A DNA stretch of 16,776 nucleotides from Candidatus Coatesiibacteriota bacterium (lineage in GTDB: Bacteria; JAFGND01), in NCBI GenBank assembly GCA_016927185.1, contig JAFGND010000021.1, positions 1-16,776 on the forward strand. The letters are read 5' to 3'. Shown here in pieces: positions 7,911 to 16,275 of this stretch (the stretch's first letter is position 1; each line of letters starts with the position of its first letter). Made by a program: the position numbers and the translations under genes. The notes under the pieces are model-generated. The model worked only from the letters and a program-made list of their open reading frames with translations. It made no database searches and was not told the DNA's origin.

Positions 7911-8650
7911 AAGTAAAGAATTTTTCAGCATTCTATGACAGGGTAGCAGCAGTAAGGAATATCAGCATGGATTTCTATACAAACAGGATAACTGCAATAA
8001 TGGGACCTTCGGGATGCGGGAAATCAACTTTCATAAGATCAATAAACAGGATGCATGAGCTTACTCCAAATGCAGGAGTGTCTGGAGAAATATTGCTAGA
8101 TAAGGTAAATATATATAGCATGAGTCCTATTTTGGTAAGAAGGAAAATAGGAATGGTCTTCCAGAGACCTAATCCTTTTCCAACAATGAGTATTTACGAA
8201 AATGTAACATCCGGATACAGGCTTAATGGTATAAAGCTGAGCAAACATGAGAGAGACAGTATAGTTGAGGATTCTCTCAGGAAGGCATCACTATGGGATG
8301 AGGTCAAGGATTACCTTCACCGAAAAGGGACTTTCCTGTCTGGAGGTCAGCAGCAAAGGCTATGTATTGCAAGAGCTTTGGCTGTCAAGCCAGAGATTCT
8401 TCTTCTTGATGAGCCAACATCAGCACTTGATCCCAAGGCAACAAACAGCATAGAGAAGCTTATTGTTGAGCTGAAGCAGACAGTTACTGTCATAATAGTC
8501 ACTCACAATATTGCACAAGCTGCAAGGGTTTCGGATTATACGGCTTTCTTGTTTTTGGGTGAATTGATAGAATATGGCTTGACAGATAAGATGTTTACTA
8601 CTCCAAAGGACAAGCGAACTGAGGAATACCTTACAGGTAAATTTGGATAG
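7892..8650 (+). CDS. pstB: Phosphate ABC transporter ATPase PstB
   Basis: Cytoplasmic ATPase of the phosphate importer, 252 aa, the usual PstB length. Walker [10 protein letters not shown] is at 38-46, the Q-loop at Q91 ([11 protein letters not shown], typical of PstB), the ABC signature LSGGQQQR at 149-156, Walker B ILLLDE at 169-174 and the switch histidine at H205. The tail [10 protein letters not shown] is also PstB-like. The start lies inside the end of pstA, with AAGGA just upstream. The stop is 8 bp before phoU. Confidence 0.97.
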   Translation: MESTVLEVKNFSAFYDRVAAVRNISMDFYTNRITAIMGPSGCGKSTFIRSINRMHELTPNAGVSGEILLDKVNIYSMSPILVRRKIGMVFQRPNPFPTMSIYENVTSGYRLNGIKLSKHERDSIVEDSLRKASLWDEVKDYLHRKGTFLSGGQQQRLCIARALAVKPEILLLDEPTSALDPKATNSIEKLIVELKQTVTVIIVTHNIAQAARVSDYTAFLFLGELIEYGLTDKMFTTPKDKRTEEYLTGKFG

Positions 8651-8658
8651 GAGAATTT

Positions 8659-9321
8659 ATGCTTGAAGAGAGAATTAGTCAGATAAAATCAGAAATCATA
8701 TTTTATGGAAAATTTATTGAAAACATGATAGATAAAAGCATCAAGGGATTGCTCCAGAAAAATAAAGAAATGTTAATGGAAGTCATCGAAATTGATGAAG
8801 CAAAAGCGAATGAAATAGAAAGCGAGATAGAAGAGCTTTTAATATCATCAATAGCCCAGTATGAACCAAGAGCAAAAAACCTGAGAATAATAATAATGGC
8901 TTTGAAAATCAATAATGATCTTGAAAGAATTGGAGATCATGCAGTGAATATTTCTGAAAGCGGGATTTATCTTATTGAAAGACCACAAGTAAAGCCATTG
9001 CTTGACATACCGAGAATGGCAGAGGAAGCAAAGAAGGTATTGATAGACTGCATAGAATCTTTCATAACGGAGAATGTTGAACTGGCAAGAAGTGTGTGTG
9101 AAAGGGATAATGTGATAGATGATCTGAAGAGCCAGATTATTCGTGAACTTGTTACATACATATCAGCAAATCCTGATACAATAGAAAGGTCTTTTCACCT
9201 GATGAGAATTGCGAACAATCTCGAACGAATAGCAGATCTTTCCACAAATATAAGCGAAGATGTAATATTCATAGTTGACGGAGTAAATATAAAGCATCAC
9301 AGACTGGAGGATAACCAGTAA
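8659..9321 (+). CDS. phoU: Phosphate signalling regulator PhoU
   Basis: Protein of 220 aa with two tandem PhoU three-helix bundles. Each carries the metal-binding E-R-x-x-D type motif: NNDLERIGDHAVNISE near residue 85-100 and ANNLERIADLSTNISED near 186-202. PhoU links the Pst transporter to PhoR and turns the phosphate-starvation response off when phosphate is abundant. ATG at 8659 follows AGGAG at 8649-8653 with good spacing. It is the last gene of the pst operon; 60 bp later the second 93-bp repeat begins. Confidence 0.96.
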   Translation: MLEERISQIKSEIIFYGKFIENMIDKSIKGLLQKNKEMLMEVIEIDEAKANEIESEIEELLISSIAQYEPRAKNLRIIIMALKINNDLERIGDHAVNISESGIYLIERPQVKPLLDIPRMAEEAKKVLIDCIESFITENVELARSVCERDNVIDDLKSQIIRELVTYISANPDTIERSFHLMRIANNLERIADLSTNISEDVIFIVDGVNIKHHRLEDNQ

Positions 9322-9380
9322 TACCAATAGCAGGTCCTTTTATTTTTTATCAAGAATCTCAACTTATTCCCTTTTCAGCT

Positions 9381-9473
9381 GACTTTCAGAAGTTCCCTTA
9401 CTATCTAGAAAGCCATTCTTGTTTTATAACTGGGAGCTAAAAACAGCTCCTTAACAATGTGCCGCCAGGGGTA
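9381..9473. repeat. 93-bp direct repeat, copy 2 (right of the pho cluster)
   Basis: This is the ungapped partner of 2-94, same orientation, 77/93 identical. The + strand contains the perfect hairpin GGAGCT (9433-9438) / AGCTCC (9445-9450), and CTGG (9430-9433) can pair with CCAG (9465-9468) around it. On the minus strand the same frame as copy 1 reads YPWRHIVKELFLAPSYKTRMAF, then TAG, then IVRELLKVS and a stop. The internal stop means this copy cannot encode an intact protein. Being directly downstream of phoU, the hairpin might also help end pst-phoU transcription, although only TT follows it. Confidence 0.8.
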
Positions 9474-9515
9474 AAAATCAAGTTATATAGCCATTTTCCG
9501 GAATAGCAATCTTAT

Positions 9516-9537
9516 AATCCTTTATTATGCAAGGATT
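9516..9537. terminator. Weak hairpin between convergent genes
   Basis: AATCCTT and AAGGATT form a 7-bp stem around an 8-base loop, 28 bp past the stop of the minus-strand secreted protein gene. Neither side has a proper T-run in the right place, so it is at best a weak 3'-end hairpin for that gene. Confidence 0.3.
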
Positions 9538-9565
9538 TAAAAAATGTATATTCCTGGTTATTTAT

Positions 9566-11188
9566 TTACCTAATTTTTACTATTCGCTTTGTTTCTTTCC
9601 CGCTCTTCACTATATAAACTCCCTCTTTCCATTTGCTTGTGTCAAGAGAGTGTTTGCCTTTGTCTAACTTCATAATCAATTGACCGCTAAGGGAATAAAC
9701 AGAAGTTGTATAAGGCAGGAAGAGATACAAACGATTGGAAAAGGGAGAAGGACAAACTGAAAATTTTAATGAAGGTATTGAAGTTGTTTCAGTATCATCG
9801 AAATCCTGCTGATCAGTAATTGTAAATGACTGGTCACTGATATCTTCCTTGTAATCATAATCTGCCCAATATCCTTTAACCCAGCAGTCATTTGAAGGAT
9901 CATCTGGAATTGTCCACATGAAGCTTTTGCTAGTACCTTGTCCCCTGTAAATCTCTTTATAGTTACCATTTTTACCATTGGATGAGTAGAAAACCATTAC
10001 TCTTCCATTATCAGGACAATCCCATTGTACAAGATGCTGTGAGCCTGTCAGCCAGGTTTCCCCGCCATTAGGTGATATCACGCGTATAAATCTTTCTTGT
10101 TCCCTCTCCGATTGAACCAGATAACCATAAACATCCTTGCCTCCACCAATAAGGTAGGAATTCCCATCAGCAACAATTGCATTCCCTATCTCGCTTCCGG
10201 AAGTCCCGATATATTTAGTCCAGAGCGTATTTCCATCCTTGTCTGTCTTGAGAAGAATAATGTCATTACCGCCTGAACCATAAGATGTTGTATAGCCGCA
10301 GAAAACATAACCATCACTTTCAATGCATATATCATTGAATTGTTCAAAACCACTTCCTGTAATCCTTTTTGCCCATATATAGTTTCCCGAATTGTTTATT
10401 TTTGCATACATTGCGTCATTATTTATTCTGCCGCATAAAATATAACCATCATCTCCTGTCTTTGCACCAAAGATGATTCCTGGATTATCTGCCTTGATCC
10501 ATATAACTCTGAATTCAGAATCAACCCTCATGTACATACATTGACTTCCGCTATATGATTTAAAACCACCAATAATCATCCCATTGTCGAATGTCATATC
10601 CCCTGAATATGCAAAATAATAAGCATCAGAAGGTGAATAACCGCGTTTAAATACATTGCCGTCTGGATCGAGTTCTGCCATAAAAACCTTGCTTCTATAT
10701 TTGTGATAATAACTTCCATTATGACCGGTATTTCCAATTACATAGAATTTGTCAGCAGCTGGCTTCAGTATTCTCCTCAATTCACTGAATGGTTTGTCTT
10801 CTTCCTCTATTTCCATAAGGTGATTTTTTTCCCATTGTGCATAGCCATAATTATTCAATTTAAACAATACTGATGCTGTAACATAATACAAATGATAACC
10901 ATCATTCCTGAAGTCTATCTTGTATCCTGCAACAAGATATCCACCATCTTCGCATTGAACTGAATATAGAGCTGAATTGTCATTATTCCATCCAAAAGTA
11001 TAATTGAAAAGAACTGTTCCGTACTGATCAGTTTTTCCATACCATCCCTTGCTATCAACCTTACCGCAGATCATATTACCGTTATCTGTGCATTTGTTTA
11101 CTGAATTGATAACAGTCCTGTTTCCGAAATCATAAGTCTTCTCCCATGAAAAAAGAGCCGAGGAGCAAATGCAAATAACTGAAACCAC
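9566..11188 (-). CDS. Secreted propeller-like protein with Ig-like domain and T9SS-type C-terminal sorting domain
   Basis: Extracellular or surface protein of 540 aa from the GTG at 11188. Residues about 15-360 repeat a DGGY-[LI]-x-x-G / D-x-x-G-N-x-x-W pattern (DGGYLVAGYK, DGYILCGR, DGYVFCGYT, DKDGNTLWTKY) expected of a beta-propeller-like domain. Residues about 368-458 begin ISPNGGETWLTGSQHLVQWD, an Ig-like module often found in such proteins. Residues about 475-540 resemble a T9SS type A sorting domain (VYSLSGQLI, then WKEGVYIVKSG and a basic end). The GTG start gives a signal peptide without a positive N-region and sits 24 bases from the Shine-Dalgarno sequence. Starting at the in-frame ACG (11206-11204) instead adds TKSLFS, a normal lysine-bearing signal peptide, with AAGGA (11217-11213) 6 bases upstream. 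The ligand or function is unknown. Confidence 0.85.
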   Translation of the reverse strand: MVSVICICSSALFSWEKTYDFGNRTVINSVNKCTDNGNMICGKVDSKGWYGKTDQYGTVLFNYTFGWNNDNSALYSVQCEDGGYLVAGYKIDFRNDGYHLYYVTASVLFKLNNYGYAQWEKNHLMEIEEEDKPFSELRRILKPAADKFYVIGNTGHNGSYYHKYRSKVFMAELDPDGNVFKRGYSPSDAYYFAYSGDMTFDNGMIIGGFKSYSGSQCMYMRVDSEFRVIWIKADNPGIIFGAKTGDDGYILCGRINNDAMYAKINNSGNYIWAKRITGSGFEQFNDICIESDGYVFCGYTTSYGSGGNDIILLKTDKDGNTLWTKYIGTSGSEIGNAIVADGNSYLIGGGKDVYGYLVQSEREQERFIRVISPNGGETWLTGSQHLVQWDCPDNGRVMVFYSSNGKNGNYKEIYRGQGTSKSFMWTIPDDPSNDCWVKGYWADYDYKEDISDQSFTITDQQDFDDTETTSIPSLKFSVCPSPFSNRLYLFLPYTTSVYSLSGQLIMKLDKGKHSLDTSKWKEGVYIVKSGKETKRIVKIR

Positions 11189-11447
11189 TGAAAATAAGGA
11201 TTTCGTATCTTGTCCTTTCTTTTGATTATTGCAAAAGAGATTTCAACAATTTTTTATGTCAAGGTTTTTTCCGGATTACAAGGACTGGCAACTGTGCAAA
11301 TGAATGGCATTTCGAAGAGAATCTTTTACTGTATTACACAATTCTCTTTCAGTCATATTAACATTTTTCAGGAAACAGGAAATTCAATATCCAAGACAAT
11401 TAGCAGCACACTCTTTTCATATCACTTGACTCATTTAGCATTTGACG

Positions 11448-11455
11448 TAGATTTG
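11448..11455 (+). promoter_or_regulatory. Promoter for the radical SAM gene, probably leaderless
   Basis: TAGATTTG at 11448-11455 matches the Bacteroidetes -7 consensus TAnnTTTG exactly, and TTGACT at 11426-11431 lies 16 bases upstream. The expected transcription start falls at about 11459-11461, on the ATG at 11460. No Shine-Dalgarno sequence is present. Confidence 0.5.
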
Positions 11456-11459
11456 CTTT

Positions 11460-12902
11460 ATGAAAATATTCCTTGTTATACCACCATGGAATGTCCCTAT
11501 AATGGCACAGAAAAAGCCCTCTATTTTCAGAAACTTAAGTATTTACAAGGGATTACCTACTCATGGTTGCTATAATCATATAGGATTTCTCTATATTGCT
11601 TCATATCTTGACAGGGACGGTCACAAGATAAAATATATAGATGGCTTGATTGAAGGAGAGAAAGGTATTTATGATTCAATAAAGAAGGAAAAACCTGATT
11701 TAGTAGGTTTCACAGTAGTTACTTCATTATGGGACAAGGTAAAAGAACTATCTGAAAATATAAAGAGGATAAATCCTTCATGCAAGATAGTTGTTGGAGG
11801 TATACATGCAACATTGAAATACAAGGAATGCCTTGAGGAATGCAGATATATAGATTATGTTGTTATTGGAGAGGGTGAACTTGCAAGCAAAGCCATTGCA
11901 AATGCAATTCAGCAGAATGCCAGTATTGAAAATATAAAGGGGATAGCTTATAAAGACGGGGATGAGATAAGAATAAACTTGCCTGGAGAAATTATTCAGA
12001 ATCTGGATGAATTACCATTCCCAGATAGAGATCTTGTTCCTATGAAGAAATATATATCTCATCTTGCACTTTTCAAAAACAGGCATGCTGCACATGTTTT
12101 TACAAGCAGATCTTGCCCTTATGAATGCTCTTTCTGCAATATGGGTTCCCTCCTGAACAAGCTGAGAGTGCGTTCCCCTGAAAACATACTTGAAGAGATA
12201 AAACTTATATTCAGCAAATATCCATATATAAAAGATGTCAGTTTCATGGACGAGTTCAATATCTTTTCTGTAAAGCATGATGATGGAAGAAGACTTGCAG
12301 AGATGTTCATGAAGCAGTTACCCAGATTCCACTGGTCACTGATACACCCAAATTTCTCATGGGATATCGAATTGATGAAGCTATATAGAAAAGCTGGATT
12401 ATGGAGGATATATCTTCCTATTGATTCTGGCGTCCAGAGAGTAAGGGATTACACCCATACTCCTCCAAAGTCTGTTGATGAAATCAGGGAATTCACTCAT
12501 AGACTGCATGAAGCTGGGATAGAATCTGCTGCCAGATTCACATTCGGACACCCAGTTGAATCCGAGGAGGATATAGAAGCAACAATCGAATTCGCAAAGC
12601 AATGCAGAATAAAATATGTGAATTTCCTTCCAGCTTTGATTGCCCCTTATTCAAGACATTTCAACTATTTAAATGAAAAAAGGCTTATCAATGAAGACAT
12701 GAAAACATGGAATATATACAATTCCGATTATTATGAATCTCATCCTGTATCAAGGAAGAGAGTTGATTTTTTCAGAAGGAAAGCTACAAAGGAATATTAT
12801 CTGAGATTATCATATTTTAAAGACTATTTATGCTGGTCTCTCAAGTCATGGAAAAATTTCACTGAACCATTGCGCTATATCATGAGGATGATCGGGGAAT
12901 AG
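11460..12902 (+). CDS. B12-binding-domain radical SAM protein (class B type)
   Basis: Radical SAM enzyme of 480 aa. The N-terminal B12-binding-like domain (about 1-150) opens with MKIFLVIPPWN and contains GGIHAT (113-118) and VIGEGE (135-140). I do not see the DxHxxG cobalamin-ligand motif, as is common in the BchE/cobalamin-dependent methylase group. The radical SAM core has the iron-sulfur cluster motif C219-x3-C223-x2-C226 (CPYECSFC), then the barrel with PIDSGVQ and FTFGHP segments, and a tail of about 100 residues rich in aromatic and basic residues. Such proteins often methylate or rearrange unactivated carbons in lipids or natural products. The nearby methyltransferase and nitroreductase are on the opposite strand, so no pathway can be assigned. 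The start is supported by the family-typical opening, even though no ribosome-binding site precedes it. Confidence 0.88.
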   Translation: MKIFLVIPPWNVPIMAQKKPSIFRNLSIYKGLPTHGCYNHIGFLYIASYLDRDGHKIKYIDGLIEGEKGIYDSIKKEKPDLVGFTVVTSLWDKVKELSENIKRINPSCKIVVGGIHATLKYKECLEECRYIDYVVIGEGELASKAIANAIQQNASIENIKGIAYKDGDEIRINLPGEIIQNLDELPFPDRDLVPMKKYISHLALFKNRHAAHVFTSRSCPYECSFCNMGSLLNKLRVRSPENILEEIKLIFSKYPYIKDVSFMDEFNIFSVKHDDGRRLAEMFMKQLPRFHWSLIHPNFSWDIELMKLYRKAGLWRIYLPIDSGVQRVRDYTHTPPKSVDEIREFTHRLHEAGIESAARFTFGHPVESEEDIEATIEFAKQCRIKYVNFLPALIAPYSRHFNYLNEKRLINEDMKTWNIYNSDYYESHPVSRKRVDFFRRKATKEYYLRLSYFKDYLCWSLKSWKNFTEPLRYIMRMIGE

Positions 12903-13506
12903 GACTTTTTCGAAGTATCTGCCCCTCCATAAAACCGTTCAAGAGTCTTATCCTGTTTATTATAATTTGACAGTAATTTTCATTTATTTGCTTATGTATG
13001 TACTTCCTGTGATCCGGTTCTTCAACCATTATATAATACAATTTCTGGAACAAGGACATGAAAAAACTATCTGGTCTTCCAAAATCAAATATGCCAAGCA
13101 AACCATCATCTTTCAAGCAATAAAGAAGATTACTTATTATCGGTATCCATTCTTTCTCAGGTGTTTCATGAATAACGAAATTCAGAATTATCCTGTCAAA
13201 AAAGCATTTATATGCTTCTTCAGGTTTTTCAGAGAGTGATTTGAAAAATATTCTGCAGTTGTTATTCTGGATTGCCTCCTGTGCTTGCCCAAGCAGTATC
13301 TTGTCAGTATCCCATCCTTCTACATAACCATCTTTCCCTGTTCTTTCAAGAATAAAGGGGATCATTCTTCCATATCCACATCCTGCATCAAGAACTCTCT
13401 GCCCAGTTCTGATATCAAGCAGCTTAATTACCTTGCAAGTGTTCTTGATACCATTTACAGGATGATATTTAAGTGAAATCTTGTGATAGAAACTGCTTTT
13501 TATCAA
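12880..13506 (-). CDS. Class I SAM-dependent methyltransferase
   Basis: Cytoplasmic methyltransferase of 208 aa with a Rossmann fold. Motif I, VLDAGCGYGR, is at 38-47 and an acidic residue ends strand 2 at about D66 (EGWDTD). The rest fits the UbiE/small-molecule methyltransferase type, but the substrate is unknown. The start is TTG at 13506: an in-frame TGA lies two codons upstream, so no earlier start is possible, and AAGGA stands 7 bases before the TTG. An ATG between them is out of frame. It follows the nitroreductase gene by 47 bp and is probably the last gene of that operon. Its last 23 bp overlap the end of the radical SAM gene on the other strand. Confidence 0.85.
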   Translation of the reverse strand: MIKSSFYHKISLKYHPVNGIKNTCKVIKLLDIRTGQRVLDAGCGYGRMIPFILERTGKDGYVEGWDTDKILLGQAQEAIQNNNCRIFFKSLSEKPEEAYKCFFDRIILNFVIHETPEKEWIPIISNLLYCLKDDGLLGIFDFGRPDSFFMSLFQKLYYIMVEEPDHRKYIHKQINENYCQIIINRIRLLNGFMEGQILRKSPIPRSSS

Positions 13507-13553
13507 GATTCATTCCTTAACTTTTAGTGAAAATGCAATGATTTTTCATCTAT

Positions 13554-14462
13554 TTAAAGCTCTTCGTTTTTATCAAACCACCTGAAACCTGATTTTTTCA
13601 TTCCATCAAGAAAATAATCGTTTTCCCCTATTATCATGTCAGCCCTGTAATGAAGACCAAAATATCTTTGCACTGGATTAATATACCCTCTTTGTTTTAT
13701 GCTTTTTATGCAGTTGTCTGCAAAAGCTTCTCCATGAATAGCTTTGCAAACTTCATACATTGTTTCCATGTTGTCATCATTAATTGGTATCTTCTGTTCC
13801 TCATATTTCTCATTAAATGCTTTCAGAAGATCTGAGTCAGACAATTCGTTATATTTCTCATTATGTACTATTGCACTCATAGCAAGCTTCCTTCTCGGTT
13901 CAGGATATTTGCTGGGATATCCCAGACACAGCAGCACCACAGGAAAGACTTTTTCTGGCAAGGAAAGCAGTTCTCTAAGCTCATCAAGAAGGCTTGTTAT
14001 TGTACCTATATAAACCGATCCTAGCCCAAGAGAATCAGCAGCAGTACATATATTTTGCGCACTTATCAAAGTATCCTGAAATGAAATCCAGAAATGAATC
14101 ATGGATCTATGGGCACTGAATGGAGCTTTTTCTAATACAGCCCATCTTTCAAGACGATGCCAGTCAATGCAGAACAGAAGATGAACAGGAGCTCTTGCCA
14201 TGAATTCCTGCCCACACAGCTCGGCTATCCTTGCCCTGTTATCCCTTGATTGAATTTTTATTATGGAATATGGCTGTAGATTCCCTCCAGATGGAGTATG
14301 TATTCCTGCTTTCAGGATATATTTCTGTACATCTTCCTCTATTTCCTTATCCTGGAAATTCCTGCAGCTTGCTCTTCTGTACAAAATCTTCAATACATCG
14401 TTCGGCACTTTTTCCTCATTCACTTTCTCGAATATGCCATGATGCGATAAATTCTCATCCAT
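13554..14462 (-). CDS. Nitroreductase-family FMN flavoprotein with C-terminal extension
   Basis: Predicted FMN-dependent NAD(P)H oxidoreductase of 302 aa. FMN-binding elements: RRASCR (29-34), PSGGNLQPY (57-65), DSLGLGSVYIG (143-153) and LGYPSKYPEPRRKL (180-193). The typical fold ends near residue 200; the remaining 100 or so residues form an extension with an acidic/Asn region and an aromatic end (GFRWFDKNEEL), which I do not recognise. AAGGAG lies 7 bases before the ATG, inside the preceding gene. The start overlaps the DUF885 stop by 8 bases, so the two genes are coupled. The physiological substrate may be a quinone, nitro compound or flavin; it cannot be told from sequence. Confidence 0.88.
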   Translation of the reverse strand: MDENLSHHGIFEKVNEEKVPNDVLKILYRRASCRNFQDKEIEEDVQKYILKAGIHTPSGGNLQPYSIIKIQSRDNRARIAELCGQEFMARAPVHLLFCIDWHRLERWAVLEKAPFSAHRSMIHFWISFQDTLISAQNICTAADSLGLGSVYIGTITSLLDELRELLSLPEKVFPVVLLCLGYPSKYPEPRRKLAMSAIVHNEKYNELSDSDLLKAFNEKYEEQKIPINDDNMETMYEVCKAIHGEAFADNCIKSIKQRGYINPVQRYFGLHYRADMIIGENDYFLDGMKKSGFRWFDKNEEL

Positions 14463-16275
14463 TCTGCTTCTCCTTGATATCAGATTTCTTGTTTTTAATA
14501 TATTCCCTGACTATATCTTCAAGCAAATCAAGAGGCATAGAACCATTCATGAGTATTGCGCTGTGAAATTCCTTTATATTGAAATTACTGCCAAGTTTCT
14601 TTTTTGCCATTTCCTTAAGCTCCGTTATTTTCAATTCTCCTATTTTGTAAGCACAAGCTTGTCCAGGCCAAACTGAATACCTATAAATTTCATATGGAGA
14701 ACTCCATCCAAGATTTTCAATCATGTAACGACTTGCTTCAGCAAAATTCCATCTCTTGTAATGAATACCAGTATCAACTACCAGCCTTACAGCTCGTATA
14801 AGTTCTGAATTAAGATAGCTGATCTTTTCATAATCTGTCTTGAGCCAGCCATTCTCATAAGCAAGCTTTTCAGCATATAATGCCCAGCCTTCAATATAAG
14901 CAGTAAAAAAAGTAAGGCTTCTTGTTATATGAACCTTTTCTGATTCATTCTGCAATGCCAGTTGAAGATGATGACCTGGAATTGCTTCATGATATGTCAG
15001 TGTATTCATTCCTGGCTTGAAGGGAAAGGAAGCAGTATTTGCGTAAAAAATCCCTTCTGTTTTTCTGTCGAATGAAGGTCTCTGATAATATGTTCCAGCA
15101 GTTCCTTCCTTGTATTCAGGTACAGGAAGTACAATTACCTTTGTTCTTGGAAGAATTGAAAAAAGATCAGGAAGCTTCTTTTCTGCATCCTTAATAATTG
15201 CTTGATAATCTTTCACCACTTCAGTCTTGCTTCCCTCATCATTATCATAGAAATAGTCTTTTCCGTACAATCCATTTACATGTTTCCAGTATATTTTCAT
15301 CGTTTCAGGAAAAGTCAGTCCTTCCTGAAGACCTAAATGTTTCACAATCTTAGTTATTTCGAGCTGTATCCTTGCAACTTCTTTCAGTCCGATATTATGT
15401 ATCACTTCTTCAGAAAGCTTTGTTGATGTATGGTTTTTGAGGCAGAACTTGTAGAAGTTTTCTCCATTCTTCAGTTTCCATACACCGAGGTTTTCGTCCG
15501 TACTTTTCTCTATCTCCTTGATTTCATTGCTGTATTTGTTGAAAGAAGGATATACACTCTCTCTTATTGCCTGGCTTGCTTTTAAAAGAATCATCTTTCT
15601 GGTTTCTTCATCTATCGTTGTTTTCTCCATTTTCTCTTCGAGACTTGTATACAATATATTCAATGAGGGATCAACGGATACGAATCTATCAACTTCTTTT
15701 CTTATAATCTCGCAAACCGGTTTAGATGGAATGAACTTTCTTTTTTTCTGGATTTCAAGAAGATGAATAATCTGATCAAATCTCTTTTTGAATTTATCAA
15801 GCCTTTCAATATAACCTTCTGCATCCTGAACTGTCTCAATTCTCACCTTCTCTGTCATAATTGTCACTAATTCATTGTGGGGGCTCAGAATATGATTGAG
15901 AATATATGAATGATACCTGTATTTTTCCTCTTCTATCTGAAGATCAAGAAAATACTTGAATATCTCTGCATTTATCCTTTGATCCTTGCTTGCCTTTTTC
16001 ATATCTACCTTGCGGATCTTTTCTCTATATTTCCTTGCCAATGCATAAATCCTGTCCAGATTCTCTATTGAATAATCAGTGAAATCATTTCTGAGAGGTT
16101 TATTACCCATATTAGCACCAATTGAATTGTAAAGGGCAAAATCCGGATTAAGCTCAATATACTCTTTAAAGTAATCATCCATTATTTGATGTGCAGTTAC
16201 ATGCGAGTCGTGATATTTTCCAATCAAAGACAACAAAAAAAGATAAAGCAATACATTTATCATCTTTTTTCCCAT
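14455..16275 (-). CDS. DUF885 family metallopeptidase-like protein
   Basis: Protein of 606 aa in the DUF885 family, related to zinc carboxypeptidase/oligopeptidase folds. An N-terminal hydrophobic stretch (about 6-18) behind two lysines suggests a signal peptide or anchor. The metal site is intact: TYHEAIPGHHLQ at 427-438, where H429-E430 and the following H435 form the family's HExxxGH-like motif, with EGWALYAEK at 462-470 and GIHYKRW at 503-509 supplying further conserved residues. The family length of about 600 aa is complete. The ATG at 16275 is preceded by a hairpin that covers the weak ribosome-binding site. It is the first gene of the run DUF885, nitroreductase, methyltransferase. Likely a periplasmic or secreted peptidase; activity in this family is rarely characterised. 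Confidence 0.88.
   Translation of the reverse strand: MGKKMINVLLYLFLLSLIGKYHDSHVTAHQIMDDYFKEYIELNPDFALYNSIGANMGNKPLRNDFTDYSIENLDRIYALARKYREKIRKVDMKKASKDQRINAEIFKYFLDLQIEEEKYRYHSYILNHILSPHNELVTIMTEKVRIETVQDAEGYIERLDKFKKRFDQIIHLLEIQKKRKFIPSKPVCEIIRKEVDRFVSVDPSLNILYTSLEEKMEKTTIDEETRKMILLKASQAIRESVYPSFNKYSNEIKEIEKSTDENLGVWKLKNGENFYKFCLKNHTSTKLSEEVIHNIGLKEVARIQLEITKIVKHLGLQEGLTFPETMKIYWKHVNGLYGKDYFYDNDEGSKTEVVKDYQAIIKDAEKKLPDLFSILPRTKVIVLPVPEYKEGTAGTYYQRPSFDRKTEGIFYANTASFPFKPGMNTLTYHEAIPGHHLQLALQNESEKVHITRSLTFFTAYIEGWALYAEKLAYENGWLKTDYEKISYLNSELIRAVRLVVDTGIHYKRWNFAEASRYMIENLGWSSPYEIYRYSVWPGQACAYKIGELKITELKEMAKKKLGSNFNIKEFHSAILMNGSMPLDLLEDIVREYIKNKKSDIKEKQNG

Noticed and set aside
11210-11575. 121-codon + strand open frame upstream of the radical SAM gene
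   Set aside because: It overlaps the well-supported radical SAM start in another frame, has no ribosome-binding site or recognisable domain, and looks like AT-rich intergenic sequence.
12967-13476. Two + strand open frames (90 and 63 codons) inside the methyltransferase gene
   Set aside because: They are antisense shadows of a gene with a clear SAM-binding motif and show no domains or start signals.
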